The notes: generated from the sequence alone by a model not told the origin. A DNA stretch of 64,000 nucleotides from Crenobacter oryzisoli (GCF_030385785.1 NZ_JAUEDK010000010.1:1-64000), one strand, 5' to 3'; counted from the first letter of the stretch, positions 18,527 to 27,807 are shown. A program made the numbers and translations.

Positions 18527-19465
18527 TTACAGCCAGAAATCGGTGCGGTCGCGGTGGTGGGCGATCAGCCGCTGGAACACGCCGGGGTCCTTGATGAAGG
18601 TCAGCTCGCCATCGGCCGGATGGTAGAAGTCCAGCAGGCGCGACACCCAGAAGCGCAGCGCGCCGGCGCGCAGCATCACCGGCCAGGCCTTGACCTCGTC
18701 GGCGCTGAAGGGGCGCACGGACTGGTAGCCTTCGATCAGCGCGCGGGCGCGGTCGGAATCGATGTCGTCGTCGTTGCGGCGCGCCCAGTCGTTCAGTGCG
18801 ATCGCGACGTCGTAGAGCAGGAAGTCGTTGCAGGCGTAGTAGAAGTCGATGAAGCCGGCGATTTTGTCGCCGTCCATCAGCACGTTGTCCTTGAACAGGT
18901 CAGCGTGGATCACGCCGCTGGGCAGGTGGGTGAAACGGTGGCTGTCCTGGTAGTGCACTTCCTCGCGCAGCATTGCTGCGTCGACGACCGGCATCTTGTC
19001 GTACAGCGCCTCAGCGGTCTTGCTCCACCAGGCCGGGCCGCGCGGGTTGTCCATTTTGCGGCGGTAGGTGGCGCCGGCCAGATGCATCTGCGCCAGCATT
19101 TCGCCGACCGCGCGGCATTGTACCGGGCTCGGCGCGGCGACGTCACCGCCCGCCAGGCACGACACCAGGCACGCCGGCTTGCCTTCGAGCAGCGAGGCGA
19201 ACGCATCGGTATGGTCGGCCACCGGCGCCGGACAGGCGACGCCGTGCCGCGCCAGGTGGCTCATCAGCTCGAGATAGAACGGCAGTTCGTCCAGCTTGAG
19301 CACTTCGAACAGCGTCAAGACATAGCGGCCGTGCGTGGTGGTGACAAAGTAGTTGGTGTTGGTGATCCCGGCGGCGATGCCCTTCAGTTCGACCAGTTCG
19401 CCCAGCGAATAGCGGCGCAACCAGTCGGCAAGCGCCGACTCGGATACAGAGGTGTAAACCGACAT
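18527..19465 (-). CDS. thrB: Homoserine kinase (aminoglycoside-phosphotransferase-like type)
   Basis: 312-residue kinase that phosphorylates homoserine in threonine synthesis; this is the APH-fold ThrB of pseudomonads and betaproteobacteria, unrelated to the GHMP-type enzyme. MSVYTSVSESALADWLRRYSLG at the start is typical. GIAAGITNTNYFV forms the nucleotide loop, and the catalytic loop is VIHADLFKDNVL followed by GFIDFYYACND. The start at 19465 is 11 bp after the DUF2782 gene, so the two probably form an operon, a common arrangement in this group. Confidence 0.92.
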   Translation of the reverse strand: MSVYTSVSESALADWLRRYSLGELVELKGIAAGITNTNYFVTTTHGRYVLTLFEVLKLDELPFYLELMSHLARHGVACPAPVADHTDAFASLLEGKPACLVSCLAGGDVAAPSPVQCRAVGEMLAQMHLAGATYRRKMDNPRGPAWWSKTAEALYDKMPVVDAAMLREEVHYQDSHRFTHLPSGVIHADLFKDNVLMDGDKIAGFIDFYYACNDFLLYDVAIALNDWARRNDDDIDSDRARALIEGYQSVRPFSADEVKAWPVMLRAGALRFWVSRLLDFYHPADGELTFIKDPGVFQRLIAHHRDRTDFWL

Positions 19466-19476
19466 GCCGACTCCGC

Positions 19477-19818
19477 TCAGAAACGCTTCAGGACCCACTG
19501 CGGGGTGATGATGCGTCGGTTCGGATTGACCTGCTTGAGCTGGCCGTTGCCTTCTTCGTCGATCAGGTAGTACGCCGGGCCGACCGCCGGGGTCACCTTG
19601 ACCATGTAAAGATGGCCGTTCATGCGGTACTCCTCGATCTTCTCCTTGCCTTTCTGAATGATGCGCACTTCAGGCTCGGGGCCCGTGTTGTCGTCGGAGA
19701 TCGTCGGCGGCGGCGGTACCTCTGCCTTGGTGCTGGGCGTTGGGCTCGGCGCTGGGGTGGCGGCGAGGGCAGGGATTGCCGCCGAGACGAGCAGGGCGGC
19801 AAACAGCAGGCGACGCAT
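19477..19818 (-). CDS. DUF2782 periplasmic protein
   Basis: 113-residue protein with a signal peptide (MRRLLFAALLVSAAIPALA, cleavage near residue 19-20), a Pro/Thr-rich linker, and a compact domain with VRIIQKGKEKIEEYRMNGHLYMVKVTP and PAYYLIDEEG. DUF2782 genes commonly sit between polA and thrB in beta- and gammaproteobacteria, as here. No function is known. The spacing to thrB is 11 bp. Confidence 0.88.
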   Translation of the reverse strand: MRRLLFAALLVSAAIPALAATPAPSPTPSTKAEVPPPPTISDDNTGPEPEVRIIQKGKEKIEEYRMNGHLYMVKVTPAVGPAYYLIDEEGNGQLKQVNPNRRIITPQWVLKRF

Positions 19819-19836
19819 GGTGAGTCCTTGTCTGTG

Positions 19837-20565
19837 TTACAGGTTGAGTAGTTGTTCTCGTTCTTCCGGCAGCGCCTCGAAGCCGCGTTTCTCGTAGTGG
19901 CGGAATATCGCCTCGACGATTTCGGTCGGGTCGTCGATCAGCAGCAGCAGGTTCAGGTCGTCCGGATTGATCAGCTTCTCGCCGATCAGGCGTTCGCGGA
20001 ACCAGGTGATCAGGCCTTCCCAGAACGGCTTGTGCACCAGGATGATCGGGATCTTGCGGCTCTTGCCGGTCTGGATCAGCGTCAGCGCCTCGAACATCTC
20101 GTCCAGAGTCCCGAACCCGCCGGGCATCACCACGTAGGCGATCGCATGCTTGACGAACATGACCTTGCGCGGGAAAAAGTGGTTGAACTTTACACTCAAG
20201 TCCTGATACTCGTTGGGCTTTTGTTCGTGCGGCAGCACGATGTTCAGGCCCACCGACGGGCTGGTACCGTAGAACGCCCCCTTGTTGGCGGCTTCCATCA
20301 CGCCGGGGCCGCCGCCGGAGATCACCGAGAAGCCAGAGTCGGACAGGCGGCGGGCGATTTCCTCGGTGAGTTTATAATGCGGATGGTCGCGCGGGGTACG
20401 GGCGCTGCCGAAGATGCTGACGGCAGGATGGATGCCCTGTAGCTCTTCGCCGGACTCGACCATCTCCGAGACGACCTTCAATACATGCCACGCCTCGCGT
20501 GAGCGGAACCGTTGCATGGCGTCGTGGCGGTCGCTTGCTTGCGGCAGTTTTTCGAACAGGCTCAT
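19837..20565 (-). CDS. LOG-family nucleotide 5'-monophosphate phosphoribohydrolase
   Basis: 242-residue protein of the LOG (Lonely Guy)/TIGR00730 family. Characterised members hydrolyse nucleoside 5'-monophosphates, such as cytokinin ribotides or AMP, to base and ribose phosphate. The signature PGGFGTLDEMFEALTLIQTGK and the upstream GGGPGVMEAANKGA are both intact. Its start at 20565 is only 17 bp from the divergent polA start, so their promoters overlap each other's 5' regions. It may be first in an operon with the DUF2782 gene (19 bp downstream) and thrB. Confidence 0.88.
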   Translation of the reverse strand: MSLFEKLPQASDRHDAMQRFRSREAWHVLKVVSEMVESGEELQGIHPAVSIFGSARTPRDHPHYKLTEEIARRLSDSGFSVISGGGPGVMEAANKGAFYGTSPSVGLNIVLPHEQKPNEYQDLSVKFNHFFPRKVMFVKHAIAYVVMPGGFGTLDEMFEALTLIQTGKSRKIPIILVHKPFWEGLITWFRERLIGEKLINPDDLNLLLLIDDPTEIVEAIFRHYEKRGFEALPEEREQLLNL

Positions 20566-20582
20566 AGCGTTTGCCCTTAATT

Positions 20583-23360
20583 ATGAAAACATTGTTATTG
20601 ATCGACGGCTCTTCTTATCTGTATCGGGCATTCCATGCAATGCCCGATTTGCGCTCTCCGGAGGGGCTGCCGACCGGGGCGATCTACGGTGTAGTCAACA
20701 TGCTGCGGCGGCTGGAAAAGGACGTGCAGTTCGATTATAGCGCCTGCATATTCGACGCAAAAGGCAGGACCTTTCGCGACGATTTGTACCCGGAATACAA
20801 GGCCAACCGCCCCTCGATGCCCGACGATCTGCGCCTGCAGATCGCCCCGGTGCACCAGCTGGTCGAGGCGCTGGGCTGGCCGCTGTTGGCGGTGGAAGGG
20901 GTCGAGGCCGACGACGTGATCGGCACCCTCGCCACGGTGGCCGAACAGCAGGGCTTCCGTGTCATCGTGTCCACCGGCGACAAGGATATCGCGCAGCTGG
21001 TCACGCCGAACGTGACGCTGGTCAACACCATGACCAACGAGACGCTCGATGAGGCCGGGGTGGTGGAGAAGTTCGGCGTGCCGCCGACCCAGATCATCGA
21101 TTACCTGACGCTGATCGGCGACAAGGTCGACAATGTGCCGGGGGTGGAGAAGTGCGGGCCGAAGACCGCGGTGAAGTGGCTGGAGGCCTATGGCTCGCTC
21201 GATGGCGTGATCGAACACGCTGCCGAGGTGAAGGGCGTGGTCGGCGACAAGCTGCGCGAGGCGCTGCCGCGGCTGCCGCTGTCGCGCGAGCTGGTGACGA
21301 TCAAGTGCGACGTCGACCTGAAGAAGGAGCTGCCGCAGGGCCTCGATGACCTGGAGCATCGCGCGCGCGACGCCGCCACGCTGGCCGATGCGTTCCGCAC
21401 CCATGGTTTCCGCACCTGGCTGAAGGAGGCCGAGCAGTGGCTGGCCGATAGTGGCGTCGCGCCGGCTTCGGCCAACGGCGAGGCCGCGCAGGCCGAGCTG
21501 TTCGGCGGCGGCGGGGACGACCCGGTTAGCCCGGTGCCGGTCAAGGCCACCGTCGAGCGCGACTACCGCTGCGTGCTCACCGCCGCTCAGCTCGACGAGC
21601 TATTGACCGGTCTGGCCAGCGCGCCAGTCGTCTCGTTTGACACCGAGACCACCAGCCTCGATCCGTTCGCGGCGCGGCTGGTCGGCATGAGCTTCGCCTG
21701 GCAGGAAGGCCTGGCCTACTATCTGCCGCTGGCGCACCACTATGCCGGCGTGCCCGAGCAGCTTAACTTCGACGCCACGCTCGCGGTGTTGAAGCCGTGG
21801 CTGGAAGACGCCAACCGGCCCAAGCTCGGCCAGAACCTCAAGTACGACCGCCACGTGCTGGCCAACCACGGCATTGAGCTTGCCGGCATCGTCGACGACA
21901 CGCTGCTGCAGTCCTACGTGATCGAGAGCCATCTCACCCACAATATGGACGACCTGGCCGAACGGCACTTGGGCGAGACGACCATCAGCTACGAAGAGAT
22001 CTGCGGCAAGGGCGCCAAGCAGATCGGCTTCGCCGAGGTCGATATCGACACCGCCACCCGTTATTCGGCCGAGGATGCCGACATCACGCTGCGTCTTGAC
22101 CATGCGATGAAGCCGCAGCTGGCTGGCCGGCTGATGGACGTGTACCGCGACATCGAGCTGCCCGCCTCCGTGGTGCTGTACGCGATGGAGCGCACCGGTG
22201 TGCTGATCGACCGCCAGCGCCTGGCGGCGCAGAGCCACGAGCTGGGCCTGAAGCTGGTCGAGCTGGAGCAGCAGGCGTACGAGCTGGCCGGCCAACCGTT
22301 CAACCTGAATTCGCCCAAGCAGCTACAGGAGATCCTGTTCGGCAAGCTCGGCATCGACACCAAGGGGGTGAAGAAGACCCCGTCCGGCGGCTACTCGACC
22401 GACGAAGGCGTGCTGGAAAAGCTGGCGCTCGACCATCCGCTGCCCAAGCTGATCCTGCAGAACCGCAGCCTCGCCAAGCTCAAGTCGACGTACACCGACA
22501 AGCTGCCGCTGCAGATCAACCCGGATACCGGCCGGGTGCACACCACCTACTCCCAGGCGGTTGCGGTGACCGGGCGTCTGGCCAGCACCGACCCGAACCT
22601 GCAGAACATTCCGGTGCGTACCGCCGAGGGCCGCCGGGTGCGCGAGGCCTTTATTGCGCCGCCGGGGCACCAGATCGTGTCGGCCGACTACTCGCAGATC
22701 GAGCTCAGGATCATGGCGCACCTGTCCGGCGACAAGGGCTTGCTCGCGGCGTTCCAGAGCGGTGCGGACATCCACCGTGCCACTGCGGCCGAGGTGTTCG
22801 GCGTCGCGCTCGACGCGGTCAGCGCCGACCAGCGCCGCGCCGCCAAGGCGATCAACTTCGGGCTGATCTACGGCATGAGCCAGTATGGCCTCGCCGCCCA
22901 GCTGGAGATCGACAACGCCCAGGCCAAGCAATTCATCGACCGCTACTTCATGCGCTATCCGGGCGTGGCCGAGTACATGCAGCGCACCCGCGACGCAGCG
23001 CGCGAGCAGGGCTATGTCGAGACGGTGTTCGGCCGCCGCCTGTACCTGCCTGAGATCCGCTCCAGCAACGGCGCGCGTCGCGCCGGCGCCGAGCGTGCCG
23101 CGATCAACGCGCCGATGCAGGGCACCGCCGCCGACCTGATCAAGCTGGCGATGATCAAGGTGCACGCCTGGTTGACCGAGCAGGGGCTGAAGTCCAGGCT
23201 GATCATGCAGGTGCACGACGAACTGGTGCTCGAGGTGCCGGACGCGGAGCTGGAACTGATCAAGCGGGAGCTGCCGCGTCTGATGGCGGGCGCTGCCACG
23301 CTGGCGGTGCCGCTGCTCGCCGAGGTGGGCGCCGGCGATAGCTGGGAGGCCGCGCACTGA
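20583..23360 (+). CDS. polA: DNA polymerase I
   Basis: 925-residue enzyme for Okazaki-fragment processing and repair synthesis. All three domains are present. The 5'-3' exonuclease covers about residues 1-290 (MKTLLLIDGSSYLYRAFHA). The 3'-5' exonuclease covers about 320-510, with the active-site motif SFDTETTSLD. The polymerase domain carries SADYSQIELRIMAHLSGD, RRAAKAINFGLIYGMS and the C-terminal QVHDELVLEVP. Length is normal. The ATG at 20583 is preferred over the TTG at 20571. A terminator follows directly, separating it from the pilin genes. Confidence 0.97.
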   Translation: MKTLLLIDGSSYLYRAFHAMPDLRSPEGLPTGAIYGVVNMLRRLEKDVQFDYSACIFDAKGRTFRDDLYPEYKANRPSMPDDLRLQIAPVHQLVEALGWPLLAVEGVEADDVIGTLATVAEQQGFRVIVSTGDKDIAQLVTPNVTLVNTMTNETLDEAGVVEKFGVPPTQIIDYLTLIGDKVDNVPGVEKCGPKTAVKWLEAYGSLDGVIEHAAEVKGVVGDKLREALPRLPLSRELVTIKCDVDLKKELPQGLDDLEHRARDAATLADAFRTHGFRTWLKEAEQWLADSGVAPASANGEAAQAELFGGGGDDPVSPVPVKATVERDYRCVLTAAQLDELLTGLASAPVVSFDTETTSLDPFAARLVGMSFAWQEGLAYYLPLAHHYAGVPEQLNFDATLAVLKPWLEDANRPKLGQNLKYDRHVLANHGIELAGIVDDTLLQSYVIESHLTHNMDDLAERHLGETTISYEEICGKGAKQIGFAEVDIDTATRYSAEDADITLRLDHAMKPQLAGRLMDVYRDIELPASVVLYAMERTGVLIDRQRLAAQSHELGLKLVELEQQAYELAGQPFNLNSPKQLQEILFGKLGIDTKGVKKTPSGGYSTDEGVLEKLALDHPLPKLILQNRSLAKLKSTYTDKLPLQINPDTGRVHTTYSQAVAVTGRLASTDPNLQNIPVRTAEGRRVREAFIAPPGHQIVSADYSQIELRIMAHLSGDKGLLAAFQSGADIHRATAAEVFGVALDAVSADQRRAAKAINFGLIYGMSQYGLAAQLEIDNAQAKQFIDRYFMRYPGVAEYMQRTRDAAREQGYVETVFGRRLYLPEIRSSNGARRAGAERAAINAPMQGTAADLIKLAMIKVHAWLTEQGLKSRLIMQVHDELVLEVPDAELELIKRELPRLMAGAATLAVPLLAEVGAGDSWEAAH

Positions 23361-23392
23361 GCGGCGCAGCCCGATTCTCCTTGTCATGACGA

Positions 23393-23417
23393 CGCCGGGG
23401 CTTGCCCCGGCGTTTTT
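23393..23417 (+). terminator. Rho-independent terminator of polA
   Basis: CGCCGGGG (23393-23400), loop CTTG, CCCCGGCG (23405-23412), then TTTTT (23413-23417). Confidence 0.92.
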
Positions 23418-23499
23418 CGTTTCGGCTGGTAGTTTCACGTATTCCCAGATCGGTCGGTGGCCCGTATCGTTCAGTGATATTGATTTGTCATTGATTGCA

Positions 23500-24066
23500 A
23501 TGCGGCTAGGCGTATTCCCCTGTGGCGGTTTCACCCTGCTCGAACTCCTGCTGGTGATGGCGCTGGCGGCGCTGCTGGTCACGATGGCCGCCGATGCGAT
23601 GCCAGCCTGGCTGGCCCGTCACCGCTTGACCCTGCTCGGCCAGCAGCTGGCCGGCCAGCTCCACTACGCGCGCAGCGAGGCGCTGCGCGGCAACCGGCCG
23701 GTCTATCTGTGCGCGCTCAACGCCAAGAGCAACCTCGACCTGCAGGGCTGCTTCACCAAGCACCGCAAGGCGTACTACGTCTGGGACGAGGGGGCGCTCG
23801 TCTATGCCGACAACCCGCTGGCCAACGGCAATCGCCCGGCCGTGTACGACTCGGGCGAGCGGCTGCGCGCGGTGCTGTTCGGGGCCGGCGTGACGGTGTC
23901 CGCACCGCTGGCGCAGCTGCGCTTCGATGCCGACGGCCTCCCCGACGAGGCGGCGGTATTCCAACTGCAGGACCTGGCGACCGGGCTGTGTCGGCCGCTC
24001 GTCCTGTCCGGCGCCGGCCGTGCCCGGCTGTGCGCTGTCGGAGAGGTGGGCTGTGGCGGCTGCTGA
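23500..24066 (+). CDS. fimT: Type IV minor pilin, FimT/GspH type
   Basis: 188-residue prepilin-like protein. The start at 23500 gives a short leader ending in CGG, cleaved before FTLLELLLVMALAALL with Glu at position +5, the hallmark of prepilin peptidase substrates. Longer in-frame starts exist but would give an implausible leader. A C-terminal GspH/FimT domain with several cysteines follows. It opens a five-gene cluster whose members overlap or nearly touch. Minor pilins prime pilus assembly and, in some species, bind DNA. Confidence 0.83.
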   Translation: MRLGVFPCGGFTLLELLLVMALAALLVTMAADAMPAWLARHRLTLLGQQLAGQLHYARSEALRGNRPVYLCALNAKSNLDLQGCFTKHRKAYYVWDEGALVYADNPLANGNRPAVYDSGERLRAVLFGAGVTVSAPLAQLRFDADGLPDEAAVFQLQDLATGLCRPLVLSGAGRARLCAVGEVGCGGC

Positions 24067-24472
24067 GCGGGGCTTTTCGCTGGTCGACTACCTGATCGCC
24101 TGTGCCCTGGTCACCGGTGGTTTCTACGCGCTGGCGACGACGCAGTTGCGCAGCCATGCCCAGCTGCGTGATGCCGAGCTGCAGACCCAAGTGGCGCTGC
24201 ATGCCGAGTCGCTGCGCGAATCCGTGCTGGCCGGGGTGGCACCGGAGGCGGCCCATGCACTGTTCCGGCAGCAACTGCAGACGGCGCTCGGCGAGGACAC
24301 GCCGCTGCGCACCGCCTTGTGTGCGGAAGAGGATCTGGCCGTGCCGCCCGACTGGCAGGCGTTGGGCTGCGACGCAGGCGGCGCGCTGACATTGAAGGTG
24401 GCGTGGCGGCTTGCCGGGCGACAGGCCGGGGCGCTGCGCTACGGCAGCTACCAGCTGAGGGTCGGGCCGTGA
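24053..24472 (+). CDS. Type IV minor pilin, PilV-like
   Basis: 139-residue prepilin. The reading frame has no ATG at the right place. The GTG at 24053 is preceded by GGAGAGG seven bases upstream and gives VAAAERG followed by FSLVDYLIACALVTGG, cleavage after Gly; Asp replaces the usual Glu at +5 (FSLVD). The gene overlaps the end of fimT by 14 bp and ends in ATGA with the next gene. Assignment to PilV is from position and size. The Glu-to-Asp change at +5 is conservative but unusual. Confidence 0.75.
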   Translation: MAAAERGFSLVDYLIACALVTGGFYALATTQLRSHAQLRDAELQTQVALHAESLRESVLAGVAPEAAHALFRQQLQTALGEDTPLRTALCAEEDLAVPPDWQALGCDAGGALTLKVAWRLAGRQAGALRYGSYQLRVGP

Positions 24473-25338
24473 TGTGTCGTCAGCATGGCCGTACGCTGAT
24501 CGAACTGATGCTGACGCTTGCGCTGGCGATGATGCTGCTTGCGCTGATGTTGCCGGTGCTGCTCGGCGCCGCCCGGCTCGCGTTGCTTCAGGAGCGACAG
24601 CAGGCGGTGCAGCAGGATGCCCGGCTGGCGTTGACGACGTTGGTGCGCGACCTGCGCATGGCAGGCCACTTCGGCTGTGCCTCCCTCGATCCCGATGGCG
24701 CGCTGGCCGGCAGCCTGCCGTGGAGTGGCACGCCCAGTTTCGGTAGCGGTGGCGGTGCGGTGCGACTGCAATACGGCCAGGCGGGGTCAGTGCTGACCGC
24801 GCTGGAGCGCGATGCCGGCGGCGGGCGCCTACGCGGGCTGAGCGCCCGGTTCACCGGCGGGGAGACCCGACTCGGCGACGCGCGCTTTCTGGTGCTGGCG
24901 AGCTGCCTGCGGGCCGATCTGGTCGATACGGCAGGCATAGGCCGTCGCGTCGGCCCCGACGGCTATCGGCTGGATCTGTCTGGTGCATCGCTACCGTTGG
25001 AACATGGCACGGCTGTAGGGCATCCGGCCGAGCAGTTGGAGCTGCTGAGGCTGGTGTCGCGGGTCTACGTGGTCGGGCGACACGGCGGACGACAGGGGCT
25101 GTATCGGTTCGAGCTGGGCGACGACGGCCGTTGGCAGGGGCCGGTCGAGCTGGCGCCCGGCGTGACGGCGTTGACGGTGGAGCCCATCAGGGAAGGAGCG
25201 TGCCCCGCTGCCCGGCTCTGGCAGGTGACCCTGGAGATCGGCAGCGAGGAAGCGGCCCCTGCGCAAGACGGCGGTGGGGTGCAACGGCGCTACCAGACCC
25301 GAGTGGCGGGGCGCGGAGGGGCGGCATGTCCTGCCTGA
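24472..25338 (+). CDS. pilW: Type IV minor pilin, PilW-like
   Basis: 288-residue prepilin with leader MCRQHG and the hydrophobic segment RTLIELMLTLALAMMLLALML (Glu at +5). PilW proteins are the large minor pilins; features are LVRDLRMAGHFGCAS and a globular C-terminal domain with cysteines. The ATG overlaps the preceding stop (ATGA), implying translational coupling. Arg at position +1 is atypical, as Phe or Leu is usual there. Confidence 0.82.
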   Translation: MCRQHGRTLIELMLTLALAMMLLALMLPVLLGAARLALLQERQQAVQQDARLALTTLVRDLRMAGHFGCASLDPDGALAGSLPWSGTPSFGSGGGAVRLQYGQAGSVLTALERDAGGGRLRGLSARFTGGETRLGDARFLVLASCLRADLVDTAGIGRRVGPDGYRLDLSGASLPLEHGTAVGHPAEQLELLRLVSRVYVVGRHGGRQGLYRFELGDDGRWQGPVELAPGVTALTVEPIREGACPAARLWQVTLEIGSEEAAPAQDGGGVQRRYQTRVAGRGGAACPA

Positions 25339-26054
25339 TGGCGCAGCGCGGCTCGACGCTCTTGGCGATCCTGCCGCTCTTGGTGGTGATGGGCCTGATG
25401 GTCGCGACCAGCAGTCAGCGGCTGGCGAACGAGCGCCGCATCGCCGCGAATCAGGCCGATCGCCAGTACGCCATGCAGGCAGCCGAGGCGGCGCTGGCAC
25501 GGGGCGAACAGCAGGCGGTGCGGCTCGATCGCGAACTGGGGATAGCCGGCAAACCGGACGCCGAGCTGTTCGGGCCGGCCGGCCTGTTCAGCGACGACTG
25601 CCGTAATCCGGCCAACCCGGCGGGGTGGCAGAGCGGCCTGTGCCGGGTGGGCCTGGCGGACCGTGAGCCGCCGTGGCTGAAGGTGGTGACGCTGGGCGGA
25701 CGGCGCTGGCCGCTGCTGCACCCGTGCGGCCATGCCCGCGAGCTGGTGCTCGACAGCCGCGCAGCCCTGCGCTGCAACACCGGTGACGTGCTGGCGGGCG
25801 GCACCTTGTGGGCCAACCCGCGCTATCTGATCGAACTGCTGCAGCGCGATTATCGCGACGAGCTGGGGCGCAGCGGGAGGCTGTACCGGATCAGTGCACG
25901 CGGCTGGGGGCGCAACCGGTACAGCCAGGCGACGCTACAGAGCTATCTACTGGTGCCGGACACGGCTGCGGAGCATGGGGCCGGCCGTGTCCAGGCTAGC
26001 TCGCCAGCGGAGGAAGCGCTGCCGCTGCGGCTGGGATGGCGCGAACTGTTCTAG
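25326..26054 (+). CDS. pilX: Type IV pilus assembly protein, PilX-like
   Basis: 242-residue protein that starts within the end of pilW (13-bp overlap). The N-terminal region MSCLMAQRGSTLLAILPLLVVMGLMVATSSQRLANERR is typical of PilX: Gly at the cleavage site but no Glu at +5, followed by the NERRIAANQADRQYAMQAAEAAL pattern. PilX-type minor pilins belong to the tip complex that starts pilus assembly. The C-terminal domain is less conserved. Confidence 0.8.
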   Translation: MSCLMAQRGSTLLAILPLLVVMGLMVATSSQRLANERRIAANQADRQYAMQAAEAALARGEQQAVRLDRELGIAGKPDAELFGPAGLFSDDCRNPANPAGWQSGLCRVGLADREPPWLKVVTLGGRRWPLLHPCGHARELVLDSRAALRCNTGDVLAGGTLWANPRYLIELLQRDYRDELGRSGRLYRISARGWGRNRYSQATLQSYLLVPDTAAEHGAGRVQASSPAEEALPLRLGWRELF

Positions 26055-26066
26055 GAAGGAGAGAGC

Positions 26067-26477
26067 ATGCCGCAACGCGGTTTTAGCCTGATCGAACTGA
26101 TGGTCGTCCTGGCGATTGTCGCGGGCCTGGCGACGCTGGCCTACCCGTCGTACCAGGCTCAGCTGCGCCGCAGCCATCAGACCGAGGCGCGCGGTGCGCT
26201 GCTCGAGGCCGGGTTGTTTCTGGAGCGCTGGTACGCGGAGAAGGGGGGGTACAAGCAGGATTCGACCACCTGGCCGGCACTGCCCGGCGACGGTACGCCG
26301 TTCTACGAGATCAAGTTCAGTACCAGCGCCAAGAATACCGACGACGGCGAGTACCGGCTGCGTGCCATGCCGCGGCCGGAGCACGCCTGGCTCGGCGCCG
26401 AATACCTGGAACTCGACCAGGATGGCAATCTGCGTCTCTGCGAGGAGCAGGGCGGTACGCGGCGCTGCCGGCGCTAG
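26067..26477 (+). CDS. pilE: Type IV pilin, PilE/ComP-like minor pilin
   Basis: 136-residue prepilin with a near-perfect N-terminus: leader MPQRG, then FSLIELMVVLAIVAGLATLAYPSYQAQLRRS. The GspG/PilE-like domain includes ALLEAGLFLERWYAEKGGY and two C-terminal cysteines (LRLCEEQGGTRRC), the D-region disulfide. AAGGAGAGAGC provides a strong ribosome-binding site. In the canonical fimU-pilVWXY1Y2E clusters this gene follows pilY1, but here pilY1 is absent. It is probably a minor pilin rather than the major subunit. Confidence 0.85.
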   Translation: MPQRGFSLIELMVVLAIVAGLATLAYPSYQAQLRRSHQTEARGALLEAGLFLERWYAEKGGYKQDSTTWPALPGDGTPFYEIKFSTSAKNTDDGEYRLRAMPRPEHAWLGAEYLELDQDGNLRLCEEQGGTRRCRR

Positions 26478-26533
26478 CCAGTGCCCCCGCTTAGACGGTA
26501 ACCTGCGCGACTGTCTCTCAGCTGATTTTTGTC

Positions 26534-27736
26534 ATGTCCGTCTTCACCCCGCGTCGCCAGCTCGGCCTCGCCCTGCTGCTCGCCGCGCTGTCGGCGATCG
26601 GCCCGTTTTCGATCGATACTTTCCTGCCGGCGATGCGCGCGATTGGCGCGAGCCTCGGCGCAAGCCCGGTGGCGATCCAGCAGGCGCTGACCGTTTACCT
26701 GTTCTGCTACGCGCTGATGATGCTGTGGCACGGTTCGATTTCGGACGCCATCGGGCGACGGCCGGTGGTGCTGGCGACGACGCTGCTGTTCGGACTGGCC
26801 TCGGTCGGTTGCGCGCTCGCGCCGAACCTCGAGACGCTGCTGGCGTTGCGGGCGGTGCAGGGGCTGTGCGGCGGGGCCGGCTTGATCGTCGGCCGCGCGG
26901 TGATCCGCGACTGCTTCGACGGTGCCGCGGCGCAGCGGATGATGTCCCAGGTGACGATGCTGTTCTCGCTGGCACCGGCGATCGCACCGGTGGTCGGCGG
27001 CTGGCTGTTCGGCGCGTTCGGCTGGCACTCGATCTTCGTGTTCATGGCGCTGGTCGGCTTCGTGCTGTTTGCGCTGTCGTGGTTCGGCCTGCCCGAGACC
27101 CACCCGCACGGCCGGCGCCAGCCGCTCGCCTGGCGGCAACTACTCGCCAACTACAAGAGGGTGGGCCAAACCCCGGCGTTCTTCTTTCTCGCCGCCGCCG
27201 TTTCGTGCAACTTCGCCGGTTTCTTCGTCTACATTCCGTCGGCACCGGTGTTCCTGATGCAACACCTGCATCTGGGGCCGGGGCAGTTTCTGTACATGTT
27301 CGGACCGGCAGTGTCCGGCATCATGCTCGGCGCCTGGCTGTCCGGCCGCATGGCCGGCCGGCGCGGCGCGCGCGAGACGGTGACGATAGGCTATGGGCTG
27401 ATGCTGACGGCGATGCTCGCCAACGTCGGCTACAACCTGTTCTTCCCGCCCAGCCTGCTGCCGTGCGTGCTGCCGCTGATGCTCTACACCACCGGGATGT
27501 CGCTGGTCGCGCCGACGATCACGCTGAACCTGATGGACCAGTTTCCCGAACTGCGCGGCACGGTGTCGTCGCTGCAGGGCTTCAGCCAGACCATGCTCGG
27601 CAGTCTGGTGGCCGGGGTGATCTCGCCGCTGGTGTGGGGCAGCCCGCTGACGCTGGCGCTGACGATGGGGGGCTTCCTGCTCCTGGGAGGGGCGGCGTTG
27701 TTCGGCTATCGCCGGCACATGCCAAAAGGTAAATAA
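26534..27736 (+). CDS. Bcr/CflA-family drug resistance MFS transporter
   Basis: 400-residue, 12-helix proton-coupled exporter of the DHA1 Bcr/CflA subfamily. Landmarks are IGPFSIDTFLPAMRAIGASL in helix 1, GSISDAIGRRPVVL (motif A) and RAVQGLCGGAGLIVGRAVIRD. Members export bicyclomycin, sulfonamides, chloramphenicol-type drugs or dipeptides. The substrate cannot be read from the sequence. It stands 56 bp after the pilin cluster and probably has its own promoter. No T-tract terminator was recognised downstream. Confidence 0.87.
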   Translation: MSVFTPRRQLGLALLLAALSAIGPFSIDTFLPAMRAIGASLGASPVAIQQALTVYLFCYALMMLWHGSISDAIGRRPVVLATTLLFGLASVGCALAPNLETLLALRAVQGLCGGAGLIVGRAVIRDCFDGAAAQRMMSQVTMLFSLAPAIAPVVGGWLFGAFGWHSIFVFMALVGFVLFALSWFGLPETHPHGRRQPLAWRQLLANYKRVGQTPAFFFLAAAVSCNFAGFFVYIPSAPVFLMQHLHLGPGQFLYMFGPAVSGIMLGAWLSGRMAGRRGARETVTIGYGLMLTAMLANVGYNLFFPPSLLPCVLPLMLYTTGMSLVAPTITLNLMDQFPELRGTVSSLQGFSQTMLGSLVAGVISPLVWGSPLTLALTMGGFLLLGGAALFGYRRHMPKGK

Positions 27737-27788
27737 CCGAGCAGTTTGATTTTTTCGACATATTGCTGGTGCCGATTTGTGTCTGCAT

Positions 27789-27807
27789 GATAATGCGAGT
27801 TATTATC
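27789..27807. promoter_or_regulatory. Fur-box-like dyad upstream of ftrA
   Basis: GATAATGCGAGTTATTATC matches the Fur consensus GATAATGATAATCATTATC at 14 of 19 positions, with intact GATAAT / ATTATC ends. It lies 93 bp upstream of the ftrA start, in a promoter-like position. Iron repression is inferred. Confidence 0.75.
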
